Assembly: GCA_944382875.1 (NCBI GenBank) | Contig: CALWNQ010000002.1 | Span: 62,001-126,000, forward strand | Reading direction: 5' to 3' | Length of the DNA: 64,000 bases | Source: an uncultured Clostridia bacterium | GTDB lineage: Bacteria > Bacillota > Clostridia > Oscillospirales > Ruminococcaceae | Shown: positions 46,281 to 55,472 of the stretch, piece after piece | Layout of the letters: each line of letters begins with the position of its first letter | Position numbering within the stretch: the stretch's first letter is position 1 | The notes under the pieces: generated by a model | Told to the model about the DNA's origin: nothing | Seen by the model: the letters and a program-made list of their open reading frames with translations, nothing else | Databases searched by the model: none | Translations under genes and position numbers: made by a program

Positions 46281-46513
46281 GTAATCCCTCCTTTTGGATT
46301 CACATACATAAACGAAATCATTCGTTATATTCCTTCAACAAAGAAATACTCCCTTTGATATTTTTTTATCTTAACAGGCAAATATGTACAATTTGTGTCC
46401 AAATCTGAATGTTTGGAAACTTTTAAGAAAGAACGGGAAATTGGATAAAATAACATAAATTTTACCGGATTTTTATTGTGCATACCAAACAGAGAAAAAA
46501 ACTTGAAAATTAT
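46281..46513. other. Intergenic region upstream of ltaS-like and gntR genes
   Basis: AT-rich and without a credible ORF. A perfect inverted repeat AACGAA-ATCA-TTCGTT (46311-46326) lies in the leader of the LTA-synthase-like gene. A convincing promoter for that gene was not found. Confidence 0.5.
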
Positions 46514-46542
46514 TTGACATTTTATATTATATGTATTATAAT
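46514..46542 (+). promoter_or_regulatory. Consensus promoter of the gntR operon
   Basis: TTGACA (46514-46519) and TATAAT (46537-46542) are perfect, with a 17-bp spacer. A TATTA/TAATA repeat overlaps the -10 and could be the GntR operator. Confidence 0.88.
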
Positions 46543-46576
46543 TCGTAATACAAACAATTGAACGGGAGGTAAAAAA

Positions 46577-46960
46577 ATGATATTAAAGCTGGATCTTTCC
46601 TCAGATATACCGCTATATCAACAGATTCGAAACCAAATTGTTTTGGCAGTCGGAAAAGGTGAGCTAAAACCGGGCGAAAGCCTTCCTACTGTCCGGCAAC
46701 TTGCCTCGGATATCGGTGTCAACAGTATGACTGTCAACAAAGCATATGCCTTGTTAAAAAGCGAGGGATACCTGCTGATTGACCGTAGAAAAGGAGCGCA
46801 GGTTTGCCCATTAAAGGAAGAACATGTTGGACCAGATGCTGATTTCATGGAAAAGCTGACACTTCTAGCCGCTGAAGCGACCGCAAAAGGCCTCACAAAA
46901 GAAGTCTTCCTTGCCGCATGTAAACAAGCAGCGGAAAAAATGTCCCAAAAGGAGGAATGA
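46577..46960 (+). CDS. GntR family regulator, YtrA subfamily
   Basis: 127 aa, too short for a ligand domain, typical of YtrA. The helix-turn-helix signature is KPGESLPTVRQLASDIGVNSMTVN. YtrA-type regulators usually repress their own operon, commonly ABC transporter or membrane-protein genes induced by cell-wall antibiotics. Here the partner is a DUF1648/DUF5808 membrane protein that starts 4 nt later. Confidence 0.92.
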   Translation: MILKLDLSSDIPLYQQIRNQIVLAVGKGELKPGESLPTVRQLASDIGVNSMTVNKAYALLKSEGYLLIDRRKGAQVCPLKEEHVGPDADFMEKLTLLAAEATAKGLTKEVFLAACKQAAEKMSQKEE

Positions 46961-46964
46961 CCGA

Positions 46965-48332
46965 ATGATAATGTTGCTGATCGCACTAAGCATGCTGATT
47001 ACAACCGCAATCGTCTTTTATATATTACCGGTGAATGAGCCGGGACGTCTGTTTGGACTGTTTTTACCGCCCGAAATGGAAAAAACACAGGAAGTCCGGC
47101 AGCTCCGATCTGGCTATCAGAAACTGCTTTGGCTTCTTCTCCTTATTTTTGCGGTTTTGGCTGTTCCGTTTCTGTTTATTAGAAAACCTTTCTGGATTCA
47201 GTTTACCTGCTTCTTTTTGTGGGAAATTTTGCAACTTATTGTGTGCAGCCTACTTTTTAACCGTTATGTCCGCAAAACAGAGCAGCTCCGCGCACAGAAA
47301 GGCTGGACGCTCCCAGCTCATGAGCAGATTTCGGTAGATACGAGTGTTTCGCTCGTCCGGAAAAAACTGGCTGTGCATCCTGCCGCCATGTTGCCCGGAA
47401 CTCTCCTTTCACTTGTGCCGCTGCTAATCTGGCTGATGGAAGGGCGGGATTGGGCCATGCTGCCAGCAGTTTTCCCGGCACCGTTATCCGCCACGCTGTT
47501 TTGGGCAGCCCGGGCTGCCTGTATCCGTGCCCGCTCGATTGCGTATTCCGAGAATACCGACGTCAACCGCGCCTGCCACGCTGTCTTTGTGCGGGGGTGG
47601 ACAATCTATTTTGCCGCTGCATCCGCCATTCTTTCGATCAGCTTGATCCTGCTCTGGCTGCCGGAATATTTTTCGGGCCAATATTCCTGGGTAACCGTAC
47701 CGGCTGTTATTCTGCTCTTCCTTTTTATTTTCTCGACAATGCTTACTGTCATCCGGATTCGACAGAAACAGCAGCGGATTCTTGGAATGACAGACCAATA
47801 TATTCCGCAGCAGGACGATAACCGGTATTGGAAAGGCGGATTCTACAACAATCCAATAGACCCGAGGCTGATGGTTCCGAAACGTTCCGGATTGGGAATG
47901 ACATTTAATGTAGGAAACCGTTTTGGAAAACTGTTCACCATCCTGACATTGGGGCTTTCCGGATTGTTGATTGTTGGGTTGATCGGCATGTTTGCCTGGA
48001 TGGAAACAGCACCCTTTTTAATGAAAGTAAATGCTGAAACTGTTTCCATTTCTGCTCCAATTTATGGAACGGAATTTCCCGTTTCGGAAATTCGAGAGAT
48101 TTCACTCGTCGATTCCATCCCCTCTGGGGCAAGAACAAACGGCGCTGCTGCCGGAGATCTTCTGCTGGGGCATTTCCGTCTGGACGGCGTTGGGGATGCG
48201 CTTTTATACGTCCACACCGATCAGATGCCGTGCATTAAGATTGAACTGGAAGAAAAAACGATCTATTTTACTGCGGAAACGGAAGAAGAAACCGCTGCTT
48301 TGCTAGAGCTTTTAAAGGAAGCCGTTTCCTGA
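46965..48332 (+). CDS. DUF1648/DUF5808 membrane protein
   Basis: 455 aa from ATG 46965, whose AAAAGGAGG lies inside gntR. Several membrane helices occur, including a first one at about residues 1-20 and a pair near 60-105. DUF5808 is marked by YWKGGFYNNPIDPRLMVPKR followed by GMTFNVGN, and a soluble C-terminal PH-like part ends the protein. Relatives include Bacillus YtrA-linked and SdpI-type immunity/integral membrane proteins. Co-expression with a YtrA-type repressor suggests a stress- or antibiotic-responsive role. The function is otherwise unknown. Confidence 0.82.
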   Translation: MIMLLIALSMLITTAIVFYILPVNEPGRLFGLFLPPEMEKTQEVRQLRSGYQKLLWLLLLIFAVLAVPFLFIRKPFWIQFTCFFLWEILQLIVCSLLFNRYVRKTEQLRAQKGWTLPAHEQISVDTSVSLVRKKLAVHPAAMLPGTLLSLVPLLIWLMEGRDWAMLPAVFPAPLSATLFWAARAACIRARSIAYSENTDVNRACHAVFVRGWTIYFAAASAILSISLILLWLPEYFSGQYSWVTVPAVILLFLFIFSTMLTVIRIRQKQQRILGMTDQYIPQQDDNRYWKGGFYNNPIDPRLMVPKRSGLGMTFNVGNRFGKLFTILTLGLSGLLIVGLIGMFAWMETAPFLMKVNAETVSISAPIYGTEFPVSEIREISLVDSIPSGARTNGAAAGDLLLGHFRLDGVGDALLYVHTDQMPCIKIELEEKTIYFTAETEEETAALLELLKEAVS

Positions 48333-48334
48333 AC

Positions 48335-48367
48335 AAAACGGGGTATTCGGACAGAATATCCCGTTTT
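48335..48367 (+). terminator. Intrinsic terminator of the gntR operon
   Basis: AAAACGGGGTATTC (48335-48348) pairs with GAATATCCCGTTTTT (48353-48367), with one G bulge and a T-tract. Confidence 0.8.
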
Positions 48368-48379
48368 TCTTCTGCCCTC

Positions 48380-48408
48380 TTGACAGAACGAAAAATCTTT
48401 GATATGTT
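48380..48408 (+). promoter_or_regulatory. Promoter of the radA operon
   Basis: TTGACA (48380-48385) and TATGTT (48403-48408) are 17 bp apart, immediately after the preceding terminator. Confidence 0.7.
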
Positions 48409-48439
48409 AGTCTTATATGCGTATGAAAGAAGGGCTTTG

Positions 48440-49828
48440 ATGCTGAAATCCAAAGAAATTTTTGTCTGCCGCAGCTGCGGATATGAAACACCAAAATGGT
48501 TCGGCAGATGCCCTTCCTGCGGGGAGTGGAATACCTTTGAGCAGTCGGTTCCGCTTGCCTCGGCGCCGGCTGTGCGAAACAGCAAGCCGGTATCGGTTTC
48601 TCCGATCGGTGAAATTTCGGCAGATGAGGATGTCCGCTGCCAGACCGGGATCTCGGAACTTGACCGTGTGCTGGGCGGCGGTCTGGTACAGGGTTCGCTT
48701 GTCCTGCTGGGCGGCGATCCCGGCATCGGAAAATCCACCCTGCTTTTGCAGGTCTGCCAACAGATCGCACAGAAACAGCGGGTACTGTATGTGTCCGGAG
48801 AGGAATCGGCGCGACAGATCAAACTCCGGGCTTCCCGGCTGGGTGTAACAGCGGAAAACCTCCTGGTGCTCTCCTGCGGCGATCTGGATACCATCCTGGC
48901 GACGATCCGGCAGGAAAAGCCGCAGACGGTTGTCATTGATTCGATCCAGACCATGACGCTCTCCTCTGTCGCATCGGCTGCCGGGAGCGTGACGCAGGTG
49001 CGGGAATGTACCAATGTCCTGCTCAGTGCCGCGAAGGAAAACGATATCACCATCATTCTGGTCGGGCATGTGACCAAGGAAGGAAATCTTGCCGGACCGA
49101 GAGTGCTCGAACACATCGTCGATGCGGTCTTTCATTTTGAGGGAGAAGAGCATCACGCCTACCGCATCCTGCGGGCAGTCAAAAACCGTTACGGCGCTAC
49201 CAACGAGATTGCCGTTTTTGAAATGCATGATAACGGCCTGCGCCAGGTGGAGAATCCCTCTGCCATGCTGCTTTCCGAACGGCCAACCGCTGTTTCGGGG
49301 AGCTGTGTTGTTTGTGTGCTGGAGGGCAGCCGTCCGATTTTAGCGGAAGTACAAGCGCTGGTGACCAAATCCGGCTTCCCCACCCCGCGCCGGATGGCAA
49401 CCGGCTTTGATTACAACCGGATGCAGCTGCTGCTTGCTGTTTTGGAGAAACGGGCGGGCTATTTTTTCGGCACATTGGATGCCTACATCAATGTCGTCGG
49501 CGGACTGCGGCTGGACGAGCCTGCCTGCGATCTTCCCATTGCGCTTGCGCTGGTTTCCGGACTGCGGGACCGCCCGATCCCGGCTGACCTGCTGGCCATT
49601 GGGGAAATCGGATTGGGCGGCGAGATCCGAACGGTCACCCGGCTGGAAGACCGGATCCGCGAGGCGGAACGGATGGGCTTCCGGAAAGTGATTGTCCCGG
49701 CTTCCGGGCTGGAAAAGCTCCAACAGAAAAAATTTGGGATTCGGATAATTGGTGCGTCCGGCATCATGGAAGCTCTGCGCGCTCTGGCGGAAACTTCCCC
49801 AAAGGCGCACAATCAGGAGGACGCATGA
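48440..49828 (+). CDS. radA: DNA repair protein RadA
   Basis: 462 aa from ATG 48440; the frame is open to 48380 but that part is promoter. An N-terminal zinc finger C-x2-C-x9-C-x2-C (CRSCGYETPKWFGRCPSC), Walker A GGDPGIGKSTLLLQV, the Walker-B-like VVIDSIQTM and the RadA motif KNRYGATNE (Tyr for the usual Phe) are present. A C-terminal Lon-like domain starts about residue 290. It is a branch-migration helicase for recombination. Confidence 0.95.
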   Translation: MLKSKEIFVCRSCGYETPKWFGRCPSCGEWNTFEQSVPLASAPAVRNSKPVSVSPIGEISADEDVRCQTGISELDRVLGGGLVQGSLVLLGGDPGIGKSTLLLQVCQQIAQKQRVLYVSGEESARQIKLRASRLGVTAENLLVLSCGDLDTILATIRQEKPQTVVIDSIQTMTLSSVASAAGSVTQVRECTNVLLSAAKENDITIILVGHVTKEGNLAGPRVLEHIVDAVFHFEGEEHHAYRILRAVKNRYGATNEIAVFEMHDNGLRQVENPSAMLLSERPTAVSGSCVVCVLEGSRPILAEVQALVTKSGFPTPRRMATGFDYNRMQLLLAVLEKRAGYFFGTLDAYINVVGGLRLDEPACDLPIALALVSGLRDRPIPADLLAIGEIGLGGEIRTVTRLEDRIREAERMGFRKVIVPASGLEKLQQKKFGIRIIGASGIMEALRALAETSPKAHNQEDA

Positions 49829-50337
49829 AAAATCTGATTCTGATCGGCGGAACGATGGGCGTGGGGAAAACGACCACCTGCCGCGAGCTGCAGAAGCTCC
49901 TGCCGAACTGTGTATTTCTGGATGGCGACTGGTGCTGGGATATGCAGCCGTTTGTGGTAAACGAAGAAACCAAAGCGATGGTGATGGACAATATTACCCA
50001 TCTGCTGCGGAATTTTCTGTCCTGTTCGGCATACAACAACGTGATTTTCTGCTGGGTGATGCACGAAGAATCCATTATTCGGGATATCCGGAACCGGTTG
50101 GAAGGACTTTCTTTCCGCCTTTGGAACTACTCGCTGGTTTGCTCCAAAGAAGCGCTGGAAGAGCGTCTTTCTGCCGACATTCAGTGCGGACGGCGTAGCC
50201 CTTCCGTTATTGGACGGAGTGTTCCGCGCCTTCCTTTCTATGAAAAGCTGGATACCATCAAATTGGATGTCAGCACCATCCCGGCGGCAGAGGCGGCAAA
50301 AAAGATAAGCGACCAAATTCGGGGAGGACAAGCATGA
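49825..50337 (+). CDS. P-loop nucleotide kinase of unknown substrate
   Basis: 170 aa. Walker A LIGGTMGVGKTTTCREL begins at residue 6, and DGDWCWDM follows, where small-molecule kinases bind substrate. It is related to AAA_33 type kinases such as chloramphenicol or shikimate-like phosphotransferases, but no substrate motif is recognised. Its ATG overlaps the radA stop, and its TGA overlaps the next gene, both by 4 nt. Confidence 0.8.
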   Translation: MKNLILIGGTMGVGKTTTCRELQKLLPNCVFLDGDWCWDMQPFVVNEETKAMVMDNITHLLRNFLSCSAYNNVIFCWVMHEESIIRDIRNRLEGLSFRLWNYSLVCSKEALEERLSADIQCGRRSPSVIGRSVPRLPFYEKLDTIKLDVSTIPAAEAAKKISDQIRGGQA

Positions 50338-50999
50338 TAGAAGCGGTAATTTTTGATATGGACGGCTTAATGCTGGACACAGAACGGCTGTATTTCCAGG
50401 CATGGGATTACGCCGGGGAAAAAATCGGCATCGGAAAGGCAGGGAACATGAACTGGAAATGCCTGGGTGTAACCGATGAAGCGGCAGAAAAGATCTGGAA
50501 ACAGACATACGGCGATGACTTCGACTTTCCCCGCTTCCTTTCCTATGCCAGAGAATTCTTTGCGGATTATTTCACGCACCACCCTGTCCCGGCCAAAAAG
50601 GGACTGCGGGAATTGCTGGAATATTTAAAACAGGCAAATATCCCAATGGCGGTCGCTTCTTCCAGTGCGAGGAATTTGGTTTTGTCCCATTTGGATTCAG
50701 TTGGGGTGCGCGACTTCTTCTCGGTGATTGTCTGCGGCGATATGGTAGAGCACTCCAAACCGGAACCGGATATTTATCTAAAAGCCGCTTCCCTTTTGCA
50801 TAAAGACCCGGCTGTCTGCGCAGCGCTGGAGGACTCCCGGAACGGGTTGTGGTCCGCCTACTGCGCGGGATGCCAGCCGGTGATGGTGCCGGATCTCTGG
50901 CAGCCGGATGAGGAAACTGCTGCAATTCTTGCAAACAAAGCGGATTGTCTTTCGGATCTGATTCCATGGTTTTCCGAACAGATTTCCGTTATATATTAA
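50334..50999 (+). CDS. HAD-family phosphatase, beta-phosphoglucomutase-like
   Basis: 221 aa. Motif I FDMDGLMLDTE (nucleophile Asp), motif II SSS, motif III lysine HSKPEPDIY and motif IV LEDSRNG are all present, with a cap inserted after motif I. Subfamily IA members act on sugar or nucleotide phosphates. It overlaps the kinase gene by 4 nt, suggesting a kinase/phosphatase pair acting on related metabolites. Confidence 0.9.
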   Translation: MIEAVIFDMDGLMLDTERLYFQAWDYAGEKIGIGKAGNMNWKCLGVTDEAAEKIWKQTYGDDFDFPRFLSYAREFFADYFTHHPVPAKKGLRELLEYLKQANIPMAVASSSARNLVLSHLDSVGVRDFFSVIVCGDMVEHSKPEPDIYLKAASLLHKDPAVCAALEDSRNGLWSAYCAGCQPVMVPDLWQPDEETAAILANKADCLSDLIPWFSEQISVIY

Positions 51000-51015
51000 G
51001 GAAAGGATGATCTGT

Positions 51016-52905
51016 ATGACTTTTCAAGAACGTGCCCGTGAACTGGTATCCAAAATGACAGTGGAAGAAAAAATGAGCCAGATGCGTTATGACGCACCGG
51101 CTATTCCGCGGCTGGGAATTCCCGCCTATAACTGGTGGAACGAGGCGCTGCACGGTGCCGCCCGCTCTGGAACCGCTACCGTTTTCCCCCAGGCAATCGG
51201 CATGGCAGCAAGCTTCAATGACGAACTGATGCAAAAGGTCGCAGACGCCATCTCGGATGAGGTGCGCGCCAAATACAACGACTACAAAGCTTTCGGAGAA
51301 ACCCAGATTTACCAGGGCCTCACCTGCTGGTCCCCCAACATCAATATTTTCCGCGATCCCCGCTGGGGGCGCGGCCATGAAACCTACGGCGAAGATCCCT
51401 ATCTGACCGGACGGATGGGCGCTGCTTTTGTCAAAGGAATGCAGGGCGATGACACCATTTACCACAAAACAGACGCAACACTGAAACATTTTGTTGCACA
51501 CAGCGGTCCGGAAGGAATCCGGCACGGCTTTGATTCGGTTGTCAGCGAGAAGGATTTTTACGAAACTTATCTGGCTGCTTTCCGTTACTGCATTGAAAAA
51601 GCACATCCGGCGGCGGTGATGGGTGCCTACAATAGTGTGAACGGCGAAATCTGCTGCGGCAGCAAGAAAATCGTGCAGGATGTTCTGCGCGGCGAACTGA
51701 AATTCGACGGTTATTATCTCTCCGACTGCGGCGCTATCCGCGATATTGATATGTTCCACAAGGCAACAAACGGACCGGATGAAAGCGCCGCAATGGCGGT
51801 CAATGCAGGCTGTGATCTAAACTGCGGCAATGCGTATACCTATTTGCAGGTGGCGTATGAAAAAGGGCTGGTCGATGAAGAAGCCATTACCCGCTCGGTG
51901 GAACGGCTGATGGAAGCCCGCTTCCGTTTGGGAATGTTTGACGAGGATTGTCCGTATGACAGCATCGGAATGGATGTTGTAGAATCTCCGGAACATCGGG
52001 CACTCAACCGCGAAATGGCAAGACAGAGCATGGTTCTTTTGAAAAACAACGGAATTCTCCCCCTCAAAGGAACCGAAACTATTGCGGTCATCGGACCCAA
52101 TGCGGATTCCCGTGAGATCCTGCTCGGTAACTACAACGGCACCCCTTCGCAGTATGCAACCTTGCTGCGCGGCATCCAGGAGGCTGCATCCGGAAAAGTG
52201 CTCTACGCACGAGGCAGCCATCTGTTCAAAGAAGAAAATGTGGAAGACTGCTTGGAACATCCGCTCCGGGAAGCAATACTCACCGCACGCCGAAGCGATG
52301 TGGTTGTCCTCTGCATGGGGCTTGACCCGGCTATGGAGGGCGAAGAAGGCGACGCCTACAACGGCACCAACAGCGGCGACAAGCTGGATCTGGAGCTTCC
52401 GCCGGCACAGAAAGCACTGTATCACGCTATCATCGAAACGGGAAAACCTGTAATCTTTGTTAATGTCAGCGGCAGCTGTATCAGTCTTTGTGAGCAAGAC
52501 CGCGATTGCGCCGCCGTTCTGCAGTGTTTCTATCCGGGTGCAGAGGGTGGAAATGCGCTCGCCGACATCCTGTTCGGCAAGGTTTCTCCCAGCGGACGGC
52601 TCCCGGTTACCTTCTACCGTTCCACCAATGATCTGCCAGATTTTGCCGACTATTCGATGGAAAACCGCACCTACCGGTTCTTCAAGGGAGAACCGCTCTA
52701 TCCGTTCGGGTATGGGCTTTCCTATACATCTTTTACCGAAAACTGGCTGGATGATCACACAGTAGAAGTCACCAATACCGGTAAAATGGATAGCTGGTAT
52801 ACGGTCTTGCAGTTTGCGCAGGAGCCACATCCCGCACTGATTGGATTCACCAAAATTTGGGTGCCGGCTGGAGAAACAGTTTGCACCGCAGTCAAACACG
52901 ATTGA
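51016..52905 (+). CDS. Beta-glycosidase, glycoside hydrolase family 3
   Basis: 629 aa from ATG 51016 after GGAAAGGATG. The GH3 N-terminal TIM barrel has YNWWNEALHG and KHFVAHSGPEG, and the nucleophile region GYYLSDCGAI contains the catalytic Asp. The following alpha/beta sandwich has MGLDPAMEGEEGD. The NWWNEALHG form is seen in xylan beta-xylosidase/glucosidase enzymes. The C-terminal FnIII-like domain ends early, soon after GETVCTAVKHD, lacking its last strands. There is no signal peptide, so it is probably cytosolic. Confidence 0.9.
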   Translation: MTFQERARELVSKMTVEEKMSQMRYDAPAIPRLGIPAYNWWNEALHGAARSGTATVFPQAIGMAASFNDELMQKVADAISDEVRAKYNDYKAFGETQIYQGLTCWSPNINIFRDPRWGRGHETYGEDPYLTGRMGAAFVKGMQGDDTIYHKTDATLKHFVAHSGPEGIRHGFDSVVSEKDFYETYLAAFRYCIEKAHPAAVMGAYNSVNGEICCGSKKIVQDVLRGELKFDGYYLSDCGAIRDIDMFHKATNGPDESAAMAVNAGCDLNCGNAYTYLQVAYEKGLVDEEAITRSVERLMEARFRLGMFDEDCPYDSIGMDVVESPEHRALNREMARQSMVLLKNNGILPLKGTETIAVIGPNADSREILLGNYNGTPSQYATLLRGIQEAASGKVLYARGSHLFKEENVEDCLEHPLREAILTARRSDVVVLCMGLDPAMEGEEGDAYNGTNSGDKLDLELPPAQKALYHAIIETGKPVIFVNVSGSCISLCEQDRDCAAVLQCFYPGAEGGNALADILFGKVSPSGRLPVTFYRSTNDLPDFADYSMENRTYRFFKGEPLYPFGYGLSYTSFTENWLDDHTVEVTNTGKMDSWYTVLQFAQEPHPALIGFTKIWVPAGETVCTAVKHD

Positions 52906-52930
52906 GCACATTTCCCAGGAGGTTTACTTT

Positions 52931-54289
52931 ATGTCTGAACGTGTCAAGGACATGACCAAAGGCCGCCCCGCCGGCTTAATCTTGAGTTTTGCTGTACCAT
53001 TAATGATCGGCAACGTATTTCAACAATTTTACACCATGGTAGATGCCATTGTCGTAGGAAAAGGAGTCGGTGTTGAAGCACTGGCGGCACTTGGTTCCGC
53101 AGACTGGCCAAACTGGCTGGTAACAGGCCTGGTAATTGGATTTACACAAGGGTTTTCCATCCGGATCTCTCAGCGGTTCGGCGCCGAAGACTGGACAGGT
53201 TTACGTAAAACAACTGCTATGTCGGTCTGGCTCGCTGGGATTGTGGCGGTAATTTTTACTGCTGTCAGCTTGATTTTTTCCCGCCCAATTCTTGTTGCGC
53301 TGCAAACCGATCCCACTGTATTGGAAGAAGCACTGAAATATCTACGGGTAATCTTTGCTGGGATTCCGATCGTTTTAGGATACAATGTGCTATCCTCCAT
53401 CCTACGAGCACTCGGTGACAGCCGAACACCGCTGATAGCCATGATCGTTGCTGCATGTATCAACATTGTCCTGGACCTTATCTTCGTCATGGTGTTCCAT
53501 TGGGGGGTTATGGGAGCTGCAATTGCAACAGTATTTGCTCAATTTTGTTCCTGTATATTCTGTTTCCTAGCAATCCGGCAGATTTCAGTCCTCCAAATGT
53601 CCAAACAAGATTGGAAACCGGACTGGAAAAACGGATGGGATCTTATTTGCCTGGGGACACCGATTGCTTTCCAGAATGGGGTAATCGGTGTTGGAGGTTT
53701 GGCTGTACAATATGTCATCAACGGGTTTGGCTTCCTTTTTGTGGCGGGATTTACCGCAACCAACAAACTTTACGGAATATTGGAGATTGCAGCTTCTTCC
53801 TTTGGCTATTCCATGTCCACCTATACAGGACAAAATTTGGGAGCCGAAAAAATCAGCCGCATCCGCTCCGGTATGCGGGCTGGGGTTGTGATGTCGATCA
53901 TCACAGCCGCTATAATTGGCGGCGCTATGCTGCTCTTCGGCGAATACATCCTTTCCCTTTTTATCTCCGGTTCCCCCGAAGACACTGAAAAAGTCATGAA
54001 GATCGCCTATCATTATCTCGCCTACATGTGTGTGCCGCTCCCCATCCTCTATTTACTCTGGATTTACCGCTCCGCTTTAATGGGACTTGGCGACACAGTT
54101 GTTCCCATGCTGTCCGGTATCGCAGAACTTACCATGCGGATGTGCATGGTGCTGCTCATGCCGAAGGTAATCGGACAGGAAGCCGTCTTCATGGCGGAAC
54201 CTGCTGCCTGGACCGCAGCAGCGCTGCTTTTGGGAACGGTTTATTATATCAGGCAGATTAAGCTATGCCATCGATATCCGGATAAATAA
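52931..54289 (+). CDS. MATE family efflux transporter
   Basis: 452 aa from ATG 52931, 7 nt after AGGAGG; the longer frame lies inside the GH3 gene. Twelve hydrophobic segments are expected, beginning SFAVPLMIGNVFQQFYTMVD, the usual MATE start. It exports drugs or metabolites by H+ or Na+ exchange. It ends the radA-kinase-HAD-GH3-MATE operon, with a terminator right after. Confidence 0.92.
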   Translation: MSERVKDMTKGRPAGLILSFAVPLMIGNVFQQFYTMVDAIVVGKGVGVEALAALGSADWPNWLVTGLVIGFTQGFSIRISQRFGAEDWTGLRKTTAMSVWLAGIVAVIFTAVSLIFSRPILVALQTDPTVLEEALKYLRVIFAGIPIVLGYNVLSSILRALGDSRTPLIAMIVAACINIVLDLIFVMVFHWGVMGAAIATVFAQFCSCIFCFLAIRQISVLQMSKQDWKPDWKNGWDLICLGTPIAFQNGVIGVGGLAVQYVINGFGFLFVAGFTATNKLYGILEIAASSFGYSMSTYTGQNLGAEKISRIRSGMRAGVVMSIITAAIIGGAMLLFGEYILSLFISGSPEDTEKVMKIAYHYLAYMCVPLPILYLLWIYRSALMGLGDTVVPMLSGIAELTMRMCMVLLMPKVIGQEAVFMAEPAAWTAAALLLGTVYYIRQIKLCHRYPDK

Positions 54290-54293
54290 AAAG

Positions 54294-54319
54294 AACGCTT
54301 CGGAAAAATCCGAAGCGTT
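54294..54319. terminator. Bidirectional terminator between MATE and the 3D-domain gene
   Basis: AACGCTTCGGA (54294-54304) and TCCGAAGCGTT (54309-54319) form an 11-bp stem with A/T tracts on either side. Confidence 0.88.
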
Positions 54320-54324
54320 TTCTT

Positions 54325-55347
54325 TTACTCTAAAACATAAATTTCCATTGTTTTGGCACCAAATAGGCAACTTTCCAGATAGGTGTCAAAGAAGAGATCA
54401 ACCGTTACACGGCCGTCCATCAGTGCAATACCTGTGTCTGCTGCTACCGCATATCCGTAAACAAAGCTTCCGTCGGTGGATTTGATATAAAGCTTACTGC
54501 CATACGGAATGACATTCGGGTTTACCGCCACATGACCGGGGATTGCATATCGCCCACTGGCGGTCTTCGCGCCGTCTCTTGCACTGTAAGCGGTTCCTTT
54601 TCCGGTAATCTTCTTCACATAATTCACCGGGTTACCGTTCGCATCCAGCGTGACATTTGCCGGCATTTCCAATGTTGTTACCGTAGCAGTATGGTCGCCA
54701 TACAAAACAACTTCGTCTACCGCTTCCTTGGTAACAGTAACTGTATTCGAAACAATTTCCGTTTGAATGCCGTTTACAAATTTTGTTACCACTGTACGCT
54801 GTTGGGAACCATCTGTACCAGCTGAAAGCTGCCGTGTTTTTCCATCGCCAAGCAGCGGTGTATGGCGTTCTACTGTTTCATACGGAACGACTTCCTGTGT
54901 CACAGTTGTCTGGTAAACAACGCGATCCAATGTTACAACGGTCTCCGCTGTAACTACGGTGTCCAATGGTAGCGAGAGGATATCGTTTTCTCCCACAACA
55001 GCGCCGGCACGTTCCAAAAGTTCTTTGACCGTCTGGCCGTCCTGCATGGGAATTTTCCTGGTGTTTCCGCCGTCTACGAACGTGACATCAAAAGCACGGT
55101 CAATATCCAGCAGATAGCGCCGGTCAGCTTCCTCTGAAAAAGTAAAGGTATCATATTGTCCAAGCGTATATCCGGCTTCTTTTAGAATTTCCTTGGGATC
55201 GTCCGAATCAGAAAGGACCATCTCCTGCCGTTCTCCGTTTTCGTAAATCCGGATCACATTGTGGTAGGTTACTGCACCCATCATAACCGGGGCTGCAATC
55301 ATGGCACCGAGAGTGACAGTAACAAGTTTTATCCATCGGGATTTCAT
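54325..55347 (-). CDS. G5 and 3D domain cell-wall protein (YabE/RpfB type)
   Basis: 340 aa from ATG 55347 after AAGGAG. A membrane anchor or signal segment spans about residues 5-27. DUF348-like repeats (about 35-145) and a G5 domain (about 150-220) follow. The C-terminal 3D domain has the three conserved Asp in AVAADTG, DGRVTVDLFFD and neighbours, typical of lytic transglycosylase-like enzymes (MltA fold). It probably cuts peptidoglycan, for example during spore outgrowth. It has its own promoter downstream of gerC. Confidence 0.9.
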   Translation of the reverse strand: MKSRWIKLVTVTLGAMIAAPVMMGAVTYHNVIRIYENGERQEMVLSDSDDPKEILKEAGYTLGQYDTFTFSEEADRRYLLDIDRAFDVTFVDGGNTRKIPMQDGQTVKELLERAGAVVGENDILSLPLDTVVTAETVVTLDRVVYQTTVTQEVVPYETVERHTPLLGDGKTRQLSAGTDGSQQRTVVTKFVNGIQTEIVSNTVTVTKEAVDEVVLYGDHTATVTTLEMPANVTLDANGNPVNYVKKITGKGTAYSARDGAKTASGRYAIPGHVAVNPNVIPYGSKLYIKSTDGSFVYGYAVAADTGIALMDGRVTVDLFFDTYLESCLFGAKTMEIYVLE

Positions 55348-55443
55348 AAACTGCTCCTTCACATTGTATTCTGAACCAGCCTGCCATCAGCTGTATCAGG
55401 AAACGATAACGATGATGTAATTCATTGTTACCGATTTGTATCT

Positions 55444-55472
55444 ATTGTAATCAACAAAGCCACCTTTGTCAA
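55444..55472 (-). promoter_or_regulatory. Sigma-A promoter of the 3D-domain gene
   Basis: On the minus strand TTGACA (55467-55472) and TACAAT (55444-55449) are 17 bp apart. The leader of about 90 nt contains a hairpin near 55402-55431 (CGGTAACAATGA pairing with TCATCGTTATCG). Confidence 0.82.

Noticed and set aside
51817..52911. A 364-codon open frame on the - strand opposite the GH3 gene.
   Set aside because: It is antisense to a well-conserved glycosidase and has no start signal.
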